The translations under genes were made by a program, and so were the position numbers. DNA of 64,000 nucleotides from Lates calcarifer (taxonomy: Eukaryota; Chordata; Actinopteri; Centropomidae): contig NC_066842.1 in assembly GCF_001640805.2 (NCBI RefSeq), positions 24,816,098-24,880,097 of the forward strand, given 5' to 3'. Positions 26,601 through 41,200 of the stretch are shown here, one piece after another. The notes under the pieces are model-generated. The model worked only from the letters and a program-made list of their open reading frames with translations. It was not told the DNA's origin and searched no databases. The stretch's first letter is position 1; each line of letters opens with the position of its first letter.

Positions 26601-29600
26601 TGCATTGAGATATCAACCTGAAATTTGAAACGGAATCTTAAGTACTAAAGCATGTTGCACTTCATCTCTAGGGGGCACCAAAATGCAAAAAAGTTATGTA
26701 TCAGTCACTCCAAAGTGGAGTGAAGTTTTGATGCTCCAAAAGCAGCAAAAGTTATAAAAGAAAAACTTGAAAAATTAATACTGCTCTCAACCTAAGACTT
26801 GCACACATGTACCATCCTTAGCCAGCACCTTCAACATGCATGATAGGTGTGAGGGCCTATCAGCACTAGCTGCAGCTTTGAATGATTATTGTTATTGTGT
26901 TGTATCCCTCAATATGAGGCACACATGCTACTAGAAGTTTCCTAGAAATTATGTATGTTACTGGTACTTGTTACTTTCCCTGTCTAGACATCTCCATTCA
27001 TAGGATCTCTTGGATCAGACTTAATCAACTCAGTCCCTGATCCTCCTGGACCTGATGAACTCAATTTAGTGTTGCAGTAATTCTGCCTTTTTAGCAGAGA
27101 GATCCTTTTAAAAAGCCTAAAAAGTGGGCCAAAATCTACATTAGTGAAACCAGCCTCCAGACACAGAGACTCCAGGATCAGAGACAACACAAACACACCA
27201 TAAGAGCAGACAACACCAGCAGAGAGCAACTAGATCCAGAACATCTTCTCAGCACCCTGTCACTCTGCAGCCATACATAATACATAATACAAAGCTTGTA
27301 GAGATCACAAGTCAAAATTTATATATAGCGCCAATTCACAACAGAAGAAGAATCTCGAGGCACTGTACATATAGAGCAGGTCTAGACCGTACTCTTTATC
27401 TTATAAGATTTACAGAGAAAAACCCAACAGATCCCACCATGAGCAAGCACTAGGCGCCTACCTATTGTATTGATTTATTACTGTTTCAACTGAGAATCTC
27501 AGTTTTAGAAATCTTTATTCTGAGATAGAACAAGACAAAATGGGACACATTCTTCCAAAAGGTTTTTGGTGGAAAATGTCCAAAAATGGTTTTTAGAAAA
27601 AAAAACTGTATAGATCAAACATTTCTTCTAGATGCCACAGTACTCACTCCAGCTCCTAAGTCCTCTTCCTTCTTACCGTGGTGAGCAGCAGTATATCCAA
27701 TACATGCAGTATGATGGGGGTGGGAGTCATATGAAAGAGTGCCACCTGCTGGTCCGACCATCATACTGGCATCACTAACATTTTCCCTCCCAAGACAAAG
27801 AGCCTTGTGCATGAAACTCCAGAGTCTGAAGCTGCCCTTTCAGTTGTACATTTAAGTTGAGGTGAGAAATCAGTTTATTGTATTTCCTACTCCTCACATC
27901 TCCCGGCTGTGTGCTGGTGAGGATACAGTGGCATACTGGAAAAGTTAATGTCTCTATTATTATTAATATAAAATCGTCATATTCTTCTATAGGGCAACTT
28001 CAGGTCCTGTTGTTTTTAGGTATGTCTTTCCCACTTTTTAGATGTGTCCCTGATCTGATTTTGTTCATTCACTGGAGTACCACACCCATCCTTATCTCCA
28101 GTCTTCATTGCTAATAACTAAAATATGACTTTCTTTAAACTTTTTCCTGTACCTCAATCCACAACTGTTTCTTTTGACTTTGTGTATGTGTAATATCCAT
28201 CTCTAACCCTGCCTTATTTTCTTTCAGAAACCTCTTCCAAAATTTCTATGTGAACTCACAAACTAAGACCTGACATGTGCATGTTTAACAAGGAAACACT
28301 GTGAAAACCACTGTCTGGTGGTTCTGACTGGTGTCCAACCTCATGTTCATGTCTTTATTTTATGTCCAAATGTTCCTTCTCTGTTCAGCTTCATCAAGGG
28401 AACAACAAAACAGAGCAGGAATAAGTTCATGAATCAGATGTTGAAATAACACAGGTTACTATCAGTGAACTTGTAAAAATTTGTTAAAATTTCATTTTGC
28501 TAATAAGCATGTGGTAATATTCCAGCCCCGGTATGCATTTAGTTACAGATAAAACACCTGTTTTATTTCAATACATTGCTTCAGAGAAGACCATATTCCT
28601 CAAAAAGAAAGCACCTCACCTGCAAGATAGAACATACACTGATTAGCCCCAACATTAAAACCCCCTGTCTGATATTATTTATGTCCATTCACGCTACAGC
28701 TGGGACATGGGCAGTGGATCCTCTGGGTCCTGTGGATTCTGGGGATTGGGTTACTTATTCATCCAGATGAATGCTGTGGCTGATCAGTGTGTTTTCTTTA
28801 AGACATCCAAAATAATGTCATCTGATTATATTCAAAGCATTCAAATACTGGAAAGCTTTGACTGGCACTGGCACTGGCACAGCTGTCACATCTACTGAGG
28901 GCAGCTTGTCATCAGCAATGTCTCTGAATGTTTTAATCTGCCTTGGCAGTCAAGGAGTCAAACTGGCTCCCAGGGATTCTGACTCCCCCCATTACTTTGG
29001 CCAGATGATAAAAAATTTGTTTTTATGCCTTGATCATATGTCCAAGCTAATTTTTCTTTACAGATGTCAATGACTGTTGAGGTGATTTGCTTTGGGGTGA
29101 ATCTGGATGTTGCACTCTCTATCATTCTGTGTTCAAACACCATCATTACTCACTTTGTACTATTAATTTGCTCCCAGTTTCCCACATGCACTTTAGTAAA
29201 TCATCTTTACTGTCTTACTAGAGTGAGATACACTGTAATAAGAGTGTAATTTTCATTCTGGTGTGTTAAAACACAAAACTCTACCAATTTTATACCACTA
29301 TCAATATTGGTTTATTCATCATGGGGAGTACAGCAAAAACAGTTGTATCATATCATCTATGACTCTGGATGGAGCTTTCCAATGTCTGACAGAATAACCC
29401 AGATGATGCCATCAGGGTTTTCTCAGCTTGAGATGACAGTCTGCATAACAGTGGTGGTGTGAAATTTTACAGACAATGGCAATTACCAGTGTCATGATGA
29501 AAGTCACTATATAGTTGCATTATGGGAAATGTAATGCTAGTATTTTGGAGGTTGATTACAGACTAAAAGTCATGCTAGCTTGACCTCTGTGGCAACAATT

Positions 29601-32600
29601 TTGACCTTTTCTCTTTATATTTTTCCTCTCTTGTGAGCTGCCCAATTTAATACAGTACAACACTGAATTGCTGGAGTCCCCTTTAAATAATCTGAAATGC
29701 ATACAGTACAATTTTACTCCTTTTTGATCTATAAATGGAGCAATTAATGCAAAATTTAATATATACCATACATTTCTGTGTACGTTTAGAGACAGTTAAG
29801 CATGATATATTGTACTACTAAAGTGCCTCTGGACATACACTGTACAGCTTGGGCTGCTCTGAGTCTTGTGTCCTTCAGCTCCAACAGTGGACACAGCCTT
29901 GTAAAAGGAAAATGTCTGTGTGTGTGAGTTTAGACGACCCCCCCCCCCCCAAGTCTATTTAAAGTCTGTTTTCTCTCTCTGCTTCTCTCTTTGTGCAGGA
30001 AAGCTGTGAACAGCTGATGCCAGTAGGGGACTGGAAGGTATGAGCTGTGTGTGTGTTGAGTCTGCCTCCCTCTCTCCTGTCAGTTACCATTTCTTATCAG
30101 TACATCTCAATCCTTCATCTTTCATTTGTCGTTGTCGTCAGTCATCTTTTTGTACTTGCTCACTTGGTCGAACAGTGACGCCCGCCTGAGTCAGCAGAGA
30201 AAAGAAAAAGAGGAAGGTGGGAGATATCTGTAATTTCACAAGGGTTAATATTATAAAGGTGATAATAAAGATTTGTGATATTTAAGGATGCAGTAAAAAA
30301 AATCTAGAATAAGACATGCAAGCTAGCGTAACTGACCACTTTAATATATCTGCAGATGAGATTGTGAGTTTTAATGTCTGTCTTTCTATGCCAACCCTGA
30401 CATCAATGGGTAAACTTGTCTCTAGTGTTAGTGAACTGTATGTGTTAAGGCATGCAGCTCACCTGTTGGCCCAAGGGAATTCTCAGGTTGTTAGTTAAAC
30501 AACTTATGAACAACTTCAGCAGCATGCATCATCAGTAAAAACTGTGAGGAATTACAAGTCGACATCTTTTGTATTAAGATCAAGGAGAGATGCCAGTGTA
30601 CCAGATCGCAAAACTGTCTGCCAGAGTATTCTTTTTATTCAGCCAAATTTGTGTGTATTTGAGATTCATTAAAGAGAACTTCAAATGCTGTTAATTGAAT
30701 TATTTGTAATTGATTATTTAAGTATAATCATCTTATAGCAAATTATCCAAAGATCATGTTTAAGTATAAATCCAAATAGACCCCTGTTCCCTGATCCCCT
30801 GGGATCCATAAAAATGAAACTGTGTTGTAGCCTATCCCTTGAACCTGCATTTTTCATGGGAGCAGCTGAGGTGGATGATCTTTTTGTAGCCTCTTAGATT
30901 TCTTGGTTTCCATGGTCAAGCAGTCACATTTGTGTGTATCTAGGTATTGAGTAGTGTGGTATTTACTGTGTGTGTTGACATCAGCATTGTCCATTTACCA
31001 AGTAAAACCATGTTCACACCACAAAAACCTAGTGCAGCATTTTGATAGGGGCCAAATCCCTTCATCTCCATTTGTTCTCCATTGGGAGAGACAATCCTCC
31101 TCTTGGTCACACATGTCTTTCAAGCCATGGGATTGTATCCCCTCTCCTGCATGACACACAACATCCTCCACTTCCTCCAGGAAATGCTGGAGGCGTCCCC
31201 CAATTTGTGGCATTTGTGTGGGGCCTCAGAAACTGCCAGAGGTTTGTTGCAAACTTATTGCATAGTTTCTCAATGGTGTTTGTGGTGTTGCTCTAAGCTA
31301 TGGTGGTTGGAATACCATACCAGCCAGTATGTCCAGCTGCACCATTTCCATCCTCCTCAGGACAGTGAAGGAGGGTTAAGTGGGCAGTCACTGTTGTACC
31401 CTGTCAGGCCCTGAATGGTGTACCTTTTTGGAACATGCCACAGCACAACAGACCAGTTGTTAGTGTGTTAAAAAACTGAATTGCCTTGGACAACCAGTCA
31501 TTTATGCTTCTTCCAAAGCAACTGGTTCTGTTTGGTTTCCACATGGTGTGTCTTACAGAGTCTCCATACATATGGAATATGTAGGGTTTAGAGATAGTCT
31601 CAACACGATAGAGAATGGAAGGGTACATATGTAACCCAGCTTCTCTGAGTAGAGAAACAATGTCTAGCTCCAGGTTTTTCTGAAACACATTCCAATCAAG
31701 GTTAACCAAGGAGGCCACCACATGCTTACATAAACACGTGCTGCCAATTAGTGCTTGATCACCAAAAGTAATGGATCTTAAAGAATATCCAAGGTTGGGT
31801 ATTTCATGAACTTACATTTAAATATTGCAGTTTAAGGTCTGAGTGTATTTTGGTGTAAATTTATTTTAATTTTAAAACTCCTTGATATCAGTTCGAATCA
31901 TCTCAAATTTCCCCTCTGTCCATCACTCTTTGTCAAATGCTTGCTGGCAGAGATTGTATGTTTAAAGCAGGTGGAACAATGCAGGGGCCTCTGTGAAGTA
32001 CAAGGGGGCAAAGTCAGAAAGAGAGGGGAAGGGCAAGCAAAGAGCATCGCTTCAAGTTGAGTCAGCATGCTGAGTGTTCTGTCAAGAGGAAAGGGGGAAT
32101 AGATAGACAAAGAAAAGAGGGGAGAGAGGGAGAGAGAAGGGGGGCATATGGGTTGAAATGAAAGGAATAAAGGCTTGGACTGCTGACTGACAAAGAGATC
32201 AAGGTGAGGGAGACAGCATGTGTGTGTTAGTAAAAGTAACACACTGTAGTCAGCAGGATAGTCATTCAGACACCATTACAACCATGTGAATATATACGTA
32301 CACTTCTCATCCTTCCAAAAACCTTAATATGATATTCTATTTAAAGTGGAGATACATTTATGAATTAAAGGCCCAGAGCAAAATGAACAGTAGTTTAGTA
32401 GGTTTGGCAGGATTTGCCTCCTCAGCTGAGGCATTTCTGACAACCCCAATTCTTTCAGATGCGGCAATTCAGGTAACAGTATTATAACCCCAGCTGGCAC
32501 ATGATTGAGATACAACATAATCTACCTGTCAAAAAGATTAAACAGAAAAGTGTTGTTGTAGATTCACAATACAGAGCTCAGGTAATATTGTCATATAGTA

Positions 32601-35205
32601 ATAACAAAAAAAGGTCACCTGTGCAATGTGCATGGGGATTAAAATCATTTATCAAATGGCAAATTAACAATAGAATTATGCTGCATTCAGACGATATCAT
32701 GAGTATGGGTGATGTAGTTGGAGGAAAAAAACTTGGCTACCTTGCTACTGTAGCTGGCAAGTTAACTGCTAACACACTAGCCAGTTGGGAACAATGTGGT
32801 GCTACTCCTTGAGTTTCTTTTCTTTTTCTCTTTACTTGGCTATTTACTCCATTCTGTTGTTTTGTTCTAAGGGTTGTACATCATCTTATTAAATGAAGAA
32901 TTACTAAAGAGTGAAAAAGTCCTCCAAGCTTACTGCTGTTTACTTTTAACTTGTTAGTCCAGTTGCCAATGGCTACTATGTCATAGGCTTAATTCAAAAT
33001 ATTTGTTTATATAATCAACTCCAAAAAAAAACCTTATGTGGACCACGGTACACTAACAGATGAAGAATGGTAGCACACAGCTAATAAGATATCATAGCTT
33101 CCTCCATTTTGGACTTGGAGCTGGAGCCGTATCCAAAATCGCTTGTTTGTTCACTCATTCAATATCCCTTCACAATACATAGTTTACTCTGCAGTAAGTA
33201 ATGAAATGTGATTGAGGACTCTTTTAAATTATTTTTGCATTATCCCTGATGACTGGTGTGGTGTCACACCACTGTAATATTTGCATCTATAAAATACAAT
33301 ACACTGCTTTGTGAAACTATTAGCAGAAAGAAGATGTGAGACTGAAGGAACTACAGTATATTGAAAGCCTAAATATCACACATTTTCAATTTGACGCTCC
33401 AGTAGAATGGCAGACGATAAATATAGTACACTATAATTTATTTTAGACACACACTCTTTGTTCCTTAAGGTCAGTATTGCTAAGACAAGTCACCTATGAA
33501 AAAATGCATGTCTAAGTTCATCAAAATTTAAGATTTTGAACTTCTAAATGCCAGTGTGTTCTGGTTCATTCTGGTCTTGGTACAGTCTGTAGCAACACAG
33601 TTGGCTTTTGGTGAGGCAAAGTGAAGAGGATGTCATGATAATCATGCCATGGTCGCCTAATATTTTTCATCCAAGGATTCAGCTTCATTAGGGCTAATTT
33701 ATGAATAGCAGCAGTTGCTGAGAAAAACAGAGAGCCAATTAATCAGAGACAGATCACAACTAAAAGACTGATGCTGATGAGAGAGAGAAAGGGCACCTTC
33801 AGAGTAAAGACTGACAAGACAGTAGACCAATCCTATGGGCGAGGCAACCCTGTTAGTCAGTCATTTCCAACCTGCTCCACCCCCTGTTACTGGTGCCTAT
33901 AAAGAGAAAGGGAAGGGGAGGGGGAAGGGAGGAGGAAGAGCAGCAGCTCTGAGCCTAACAGACTGGGTGGGAGTAGTGCTGAGCATAAAGACACTGCAGC
34001 AGCCTGCAGCATCTACTATCAGCTCTGCATCCGACAGTGAGAGCTCACCAGGACCTAGTCCCTTAAAACAGGAGAGGACTGGCTGTGTGTCTTCCTGTCT
34101 GCACCTCTTCCTCCTCTTCTTCTTGCTGAGAGTACAGTTACTGTGGAGCCATGCCTGAATGCTGGGATGGGGTGAGTGGCAGAAAGGATGTGTGATGTAT
34201 ACTGTGTCTGAGTGTTTTTTTTTTTTTTTTTGTGTGTGTGTGTGTGTGTGTGTTTTATTCATAGAGTGTGTTTCAGTCAGTCTTTGGATCTGGTGTTAGC
34301 TCTGTCAGAATAAATGTATCTATCTTTACAAACTGTCTAATGAGTGTTGCTCATATTCTCTATTGATATGGAGAAACTTGCAGCATCAGTGTCAAATGTT
34401 GAGTCCTTTGAGTGTGACCCACTGACACACTTGAGCATGCTATCATCAGACGCTGTGCAACATACCTCTGCAAAAAACACACTTGCATATTTATGTGTAT
34501 GTGCATGGGTATGTAGAGGAAGTGTTAATCCCTCTGCAGTATCATCTATTTTGGCAACCTTGAGACAGATGCATAGAGGTGTTTGTTTTTTGTTTGTTGT
34601 TGTGTGATGCAGCCAAGATGTTTGCTCTTCCCTGGACCTCAGCTCACAATGAAATAAGATGAACCACACTGATCAAGCTACTGTCAAAAATGAAAAAATG
34701 CAGTGTCTTACTTTGAAAGATGGAATTTCTTTCAATGAGAGATCATATATACCAGAATCCAGTCACTGACAGCAGACTCTCAATATAGCTCCAGGTGCAA
34801 TAACTGCCTTGAATTAGAATGCTGATTGCAGATAACACTGATGTTGATGCTGAAATAATAGTGTGATAATCTGCCTGGATTAACTCATAACTGCTGTCTG
34901 CGTGACGATGTACTGCTGGGGAGGATTATGCAGAATTTTAGCAGTTGGGTGCATCCACTATTTGTGTCTGTACTGTGAGGATAATAATGATGGCATGTCA
35001 GTGTCTATTGGACGTCTGTGTGTTTGGTTTACAGTAGACACAGACATAGTATATAGACAGGAGTGTCAGAATCATCAGTAATCACTGCACTTAACCTCTA
35101 AACCTGGCATAGTAAACCCATAACACCTCTCTAGTGTATGTGTGCATTTGTGTGTGTGTGTGTGTGTGTGCACACGCGTGTGTTTGTGTGTGTGTACCTG
35201 AGAGG

Positions 35206-35244
<39 letters not shown>

Positions 35245-38200
35245 TCACATTACGCAGTTCATGGCAACACATATTTCCTTCCTCCATTTTGAGTTTGGCT
35301 GGCTCCAACCAGCGAAAGCTGACAAAATGTGGGTCATAACAAGAGAGGTTTGGATACAGTCCAGGCTAACTGTTTGATGCCAGCATGAGCCATTAGAGAA
35401 CTTTACTTTCATTTCAAGCCAAACAATTAAAACATTATCATAATGACAAATCGCGCGGACATTTACAATAGATTCTACATACAGGAGATTTTGTTCTGTT
35501 TGTTCGTTTTTTTTAGCTAATAAAAGCAAAATCCTCAAAATAGATCATTCAAATTAATCTAATTAATGTTCAGTACTGGTAACTGGTTGGCATTGTTTCT
35601 GGAAAATTATTTTAGAGTTTACATATTCAACACCTGTTATATATCGGTTAAACACCAGCCCCTGTTTTTAATTTATTCATTTATTTTTGCCATCTTTGCC
35701 TTTATTTGATAGTTGTAGAAGAGATACCGACAGGAAACAAAGGTACCCTGGCCTATCCTTAACTATTAGGCTACCGAGGCACACATGGCTTAGCCCCTTG
35801 TTCTGAAACCCATTCTGAAACTCATTACTGTCAGTTCTGCTGACCAAAAATAGCTTATTACATCATTATAGAAATTCAACCCCCCCTTCTCTTTTAGACA
35901 TTAAAGTTTTTCTATACATTATTCTTGCTTTCTTATTTTACCATGCCAGTGTGTGACTCTACATTCTGCACCATTTACTATTGAATTGTTTACATGTTAA
36001 GACCTTCCTTTTTTCAACTGAGATCCTGCATCTCTGCCACGCACACTGAAGTTGACTGAAGTTCAATAAATAGCAGTTTAAATGATGGGTTTTTGCATAC
36101 ATAGTGTTTAATACATTTGTTGTGTCTCACAGTGTGAAACAATGGAGGTTATAGATCAGTACGTTGTATGTCTCCTCAGGTGATAGTGAGTGTGCGTTTT
36201 TGTGTTTCACAGGAACATGATGTTGAGACCCCTTATGGGATGCTGCATGTGGTGATCCGTGGGGCACCCAAAGGAAACAAGCCTGCTATCCTCACCTACC
36301 ATGATGTGGGACTGAACCGTGAGTGTCCATGTAAAATATGTGTGGATCTGCCTCTCTTTTCTGTAAGGTGTTTCTGCACTAATCAGAGGTGATAATTGGC
36401 GTCTATGCCACACCGTTCCTTCCTGCCTTTATTCTGCTAACACACACAGGCACATAATGCTTGTTATCATCTCCACAGGAGGTCTGTGCCACCAATGTCA
36501 CAACTACACAGATCATTAAAAGAAACATGGAAAAAAAGTGTCATGAAGTTATTTTTAAAAGTTTATATAATTTTAGCACAGTCTGTGTTTTATAAAGTTA
36601 TTCTTTTTGGGCATTTCCATTTTCATTTGGACAGTGATAGCATTGAGTAGCAGGAAAGGTGAGGAGAAAGGGGATAACATGCATGATTTCTTATAACAAT
36701 GGGTAATAGTACAGTAAAACCATCTCAAGCTCTGTGGTGCACTGTAAAAACTGACCACTGACTACCATTATGTTCACAACTGTATGCAAAGTCACAACAT
36801 GTGATAGATGCCAACACTTAACACATTTGGAGTAGACAATAATTTAATAAAAATATGACTCATGTGTGGAGAAGAGGAGGGATAAATGTAGACAAAAGCC
36901 GAGGAGATTAAACCAGAATAAAAACAACGAGACAAAGAAAAGAGACCAAGAGGAGAGTGTGATGAGCGGTGACAAAAATAGAAAAGAGGAGGAGATGAGG
37001 AGGCGAATGAAATAGTGGGTGTTAGAGGCATCGATGAAATGTAGGTCAGAAAAACATCCCCAGCCTGCGGAAGGAGGCAGGGCGGAGCCAGCAGCAATGC
37101 AGCACTGCCTTGGTGGGTGGGATAGGTACAGTGGGGGGTTGGAAAATAGCATGTCATGGGCCAGAACTGATCTATGGCTCTGTTGCCTGCTGATAAGACT
37201 GATATAAGGCTGTTACTGTCTATCCTGCTGTTCCTTTTTTAAATTATCATTAAGATGATTATCCATTTGATTTGGAACAAAATACAATATAAAAACAGAA
37301 AGAAAAAAATACAGAATAAAAAATACACTAATAAAAAACAAACAAAAAAGAAAATCACATAGCAATAACACGTAATGTAGTAATAGACTGAAGACTACAA
37401 TAGACCAGAATAGAACTTGCTTTTGCTGCAGCACAACCACATGACTATTATTATTCACAGCCAGTCATTTAATCATTCTACTATGGCACAGTCATACTGA
37501 AAAGAATTGGTAGAGAGTTTATTGTTTAAAAATAAATAAATTTAAAATGATTCCCAATCAGCAGATGGCACAGCAGTTTGCCAGTCCCTGGATTCAAAAC
37601 ACAGAGGTAGAGAGAACAAGAGAACAGGACAGAATGAGGAAAAAACTGAAAACATTAATTGAAGAGAAAGAGATTAGAGGTGTGCGAGAGAGGGAAAGAT
37701 GAGGGCTGGTTTAAGAGGTAGAAAAGAGGTCACGGAACAGAAACTGATAGAGATAAAGAAAATAAAGTAATATATGGAGGCATCTGTCACTCTGTGGTTG
37801 GTATGACTGCAGGAGGAAAAGGTAGGATGAGTAGAAAAGAGAGAAAAGAGGAAGGATAGTAGAGAGGGAGGCTAAACCAGAGAGAGAGAGAAAAAGTGCA
37901 AAGGAAGAAAGTAGGTCACCGAGTGAGAAGTGCAGACTGAAAACACTGTCAAATGATTCAGCATGTACTGATGAGAAGGTGGGTGAAACTTCTCACCTCT
38001 GTCCTCAGGCAGCACCGGTATGTTTGTGTACATAAAAACATGTGACAAACATGAAGCACCACCTTATTGGCCTCATCTTTTTCATCTCTAACCCAGTTGT
38101 CATGCTAATTGGCCCATTTAATTAACACTATTCAATCAGAGCTGGAGGAGAAACAATGTTGCTGCGTGGTTTTCACCAAGTCTGACACACATGGGCTGAA

Positions 38201-41200
38201 AGTAGGCCATCTGCAGAGCCTGTGGGAGGATGGCAAACAGAGAGCTGACATCTATTATATATGTAGTCCAGCTATTTCAGAATTCAGTGTTTTGAGTCTT
38301 TGATGTTTCAGGAAATAGAGCTCTAAATGTTGAGAGAGAAACCTTCAGGGGGTCAGTCATTTTAACAAAATAATGGAATAACAGAAGTAGGTGGACCCTG
38401 CTAGTGAAAGTGAAACAGTTTTAAAACTTTGTTAAATTGTACATTGTATCATGTTTTATTAACTCATGTCATTTAGGTTTTATGAGTATTCATTGTAGAA
38501 GCTATTTCTTGACAACCACTGGGTCCAGCCCAAGCCCTAACAAGATTTCCAGGACAAGTAGACATTTTTTTTAAAGTGGTCACAGTCAAAATTGTGGGTC
38601 ACATGAAACTTGAGCATCACAAAGAGCTAATAAAAACTGACAGGCTGTGACAGGAAATTATATTTTTAAACTGGGAAGCTTCATGAGAATATGTGATCTT
38701 TTTCCACAAGCAAGATCTGGCCAAAGAGCAACAGTGTAGTTAATACATAGATATTATTTTTACACTATTCTCAAATATTTAAAATGCAGTTTGGCCAAGT
38801 TCAAAACAGACTCTGGAAAAACATCTGGTCCAATAACTGTATGAAACCAGAGACATATTTTTTAGATCTAGGCAAGCAGTTTTTTTTAAAAAGTCCATAA
38901 AAACTTAAAGATACTCCTGCTGCTCTTATTATTGTTACCATAGCAACAAAGGTATTGCATGCCTGCAGCTGGTAAGCTCCATCCAAAGGTAGGGACAAAT
39001 GATCTATATGTGTAGGCAGCAGAAATCTTACTGACCTGTCCACAATCTATATTTTCCAAATAAAATATTACATTATGTAAATCATTGTTTTAGTTTTCTG
39101 TTAGAAATGGAGGTGAATAAAGTTTTGTATGACATGTCAGATTTGCTGGAAGGAATCATTGCCTTATCTTTGCTGGCGCAGGTGGTCATCTTTAATCCCC
39201 TCTGGTTTGTGCTGCATATTTAATGTGGTGACATTCCTGTTCTCCCATCCCTCCACCCTCCTCTCTCCTTGCACTGTCCTTTGCTTTCTTCTTCCCTGCT
39301 TCTTATGTTCTGTGCCTACACTCTCATTTTCTTCAACTGTCTGCTTATCTTCTCTCTTTGCTCGCTCTCCCACAGACAAGCTGTGCTTCAACACTTTCTT
39401 CAATAATGAGGATATGCAGGAGATCACCAAGCACTTTGTGGTTTGCCACATTGATGCCCCAGGACAGCAGATTGGAGCTTCTCAGTTGCCACAGGGGTAC
39501 TCAGTTTATAGCACAAACTTTAAAACAGTTTGAGTGCATCATCATTATGTAAAAACATATCATTGCAGTGCACTGATCACACATACAGCATGTGGCATGA
39601 CAATAAGTCTGAAGGAGTTGTGTCCTTTCTCTCCATAGGTACCAGTACCCCACTATGGACCAGTTGGCTGGGATGCTGCCCACTGTAGTCCAACACTTTG
39701 GGTTGGTGCACTTTGCTTTCTAATTACACATTAATTCCTACACAGCCAGTGTTTCAGTAACAGCCATCTGCAGGGACATCGTGTGCTCTTTTTTCTTTGT
39801 GCTACACACTGGCAAAGACAAGATATTTTCCTGTTTCTGCAAAGACTATTTATTGTTCCTTCTGTCTGACAGATCTGTCTCTTTTGCGTTAGCATACAAA
39901 ATCTATCTGTATTTGTTAATTTATCTCACATACAGCATTGCTTTTTGATATTTCTTAGTGCAATAACATTGTTGAAATTAATTAATTAATTAACCAAAAA
40001 AAAAAAAAAAAAGATTTGGTGTTTTGAAACATAAATTTGTAAACCTCCTTTTTGACAAGTCTCAGTAAATCCTTAAACAAAGCGTAGCTCAACAGTAAAA
40101 GTTAAGTTACTAGCCAACTGCTTTTATTCTTGAGCTTTTTATGTAGATTGCAGAGTAGAAAACAGAGAAAAGTGACACTGTTTCTTGCCAACAGTATGTA
40201 TTTTAGAATGTACATTACCAGCCACAGCTGAGATATACAACACTTGAATTTCAGTCTGTGCTGCCACTAGTGCCATTCATCACTGTGCCTAACGATGTGC
40301 CTAACATCGTTAGGTCATAGCATGCTATTAGAATGCTCGTATCTATCTTGCATATCAATACATATGAACTATTTACAACAGTGTATCCTTAATAGACTGC
40401 TACGTTATTTGTTGTAAAATACAGCATCTAATGGATTACTGATCTTTTTAGATTCAAGAGCATTGTTGGGATCGGAGTTGGAGCTGGAGCTTACATTCTA
40501 GCCAAGTTCGCTGTAAGTCAAATCCTGATCCTACTACTCTGTACTGTAATTTACCCAGATTGCTTATTCAGAATTAGCCTAATGCTGGATAAAATATATT
40601 CAGGTTTAATGTGTTCTGAATCCAAGAGTAGTCTTAAATCAGTTTCTGTTTCCTCTGCTCTCAGCTGATCTTCCCTGACCTGGTGGAGGGTTTGGTTCTG
40701 CTCAACATTGACCCCAACGGCAAAGGATGGATTGATTGGGCTGCCACCAAGGTATCTAGTGTTTTGAGTGGGTACATACAATCTTACAAATCCAGACCTG
40801 CCTTTTGTTATCTTTCAATCATAATCTCCCTGTCTTTTCCCCCAGTTGTCAGGTCTAACCAGTACTCTGCCAGATATTGTCCTACCACATCTTTTCAGCC
40901 AGGTATGTTCATGGTGCAGACATAAAATTGGACAACCTGTCAAGTGTCAAGTTTTCCTTATTTTCAGGGTACTTCCTGAAAATAAGAAGGTAACAGTAAC
41001 AGTAGACAGAGAGACAGAACAAAACTAATTCTCAGAAACTATATTTACAAAAAATATCTGTTACTGACAAATATTTGGTAAATCTACAGCATCTTAAGCA
41101 TAGAAAACAATATTTTTATGTTATTTTTACCTTGTCATCTAAATGTAGCAGATCTTTCTTTACCGTAAAATTCATTCTCGTAAGGTTCTAACCCAATTTG

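Larger units (their letters stand above)
25577..29998 (+). other. ndrg4 intron
   Basis: AT-rich intron between the candidate cassette exon and the 39-nt exon. Contains an L2 3'-end scrap at 27317-27458, a TIR scrap at 28632 and a C homopolymer at about 29938-29950. No further exon seen. Confidence 0.6.

Noticed and set aside
31082..31721. Open frames on both strands of about 105-110 codons
   Set aside because: Could be a decayed repeat, but no RT, transposase or capsid motif is visible, so no feature is claimed.
33835..34158. 107-codon open frame overlapping the MPECWDG exon
   Set aside because: Its ATG lies upstream of the predicted start site, between the CCAAT and TATA boxes, in another frame; composition reflects GA-rich leader sequence.
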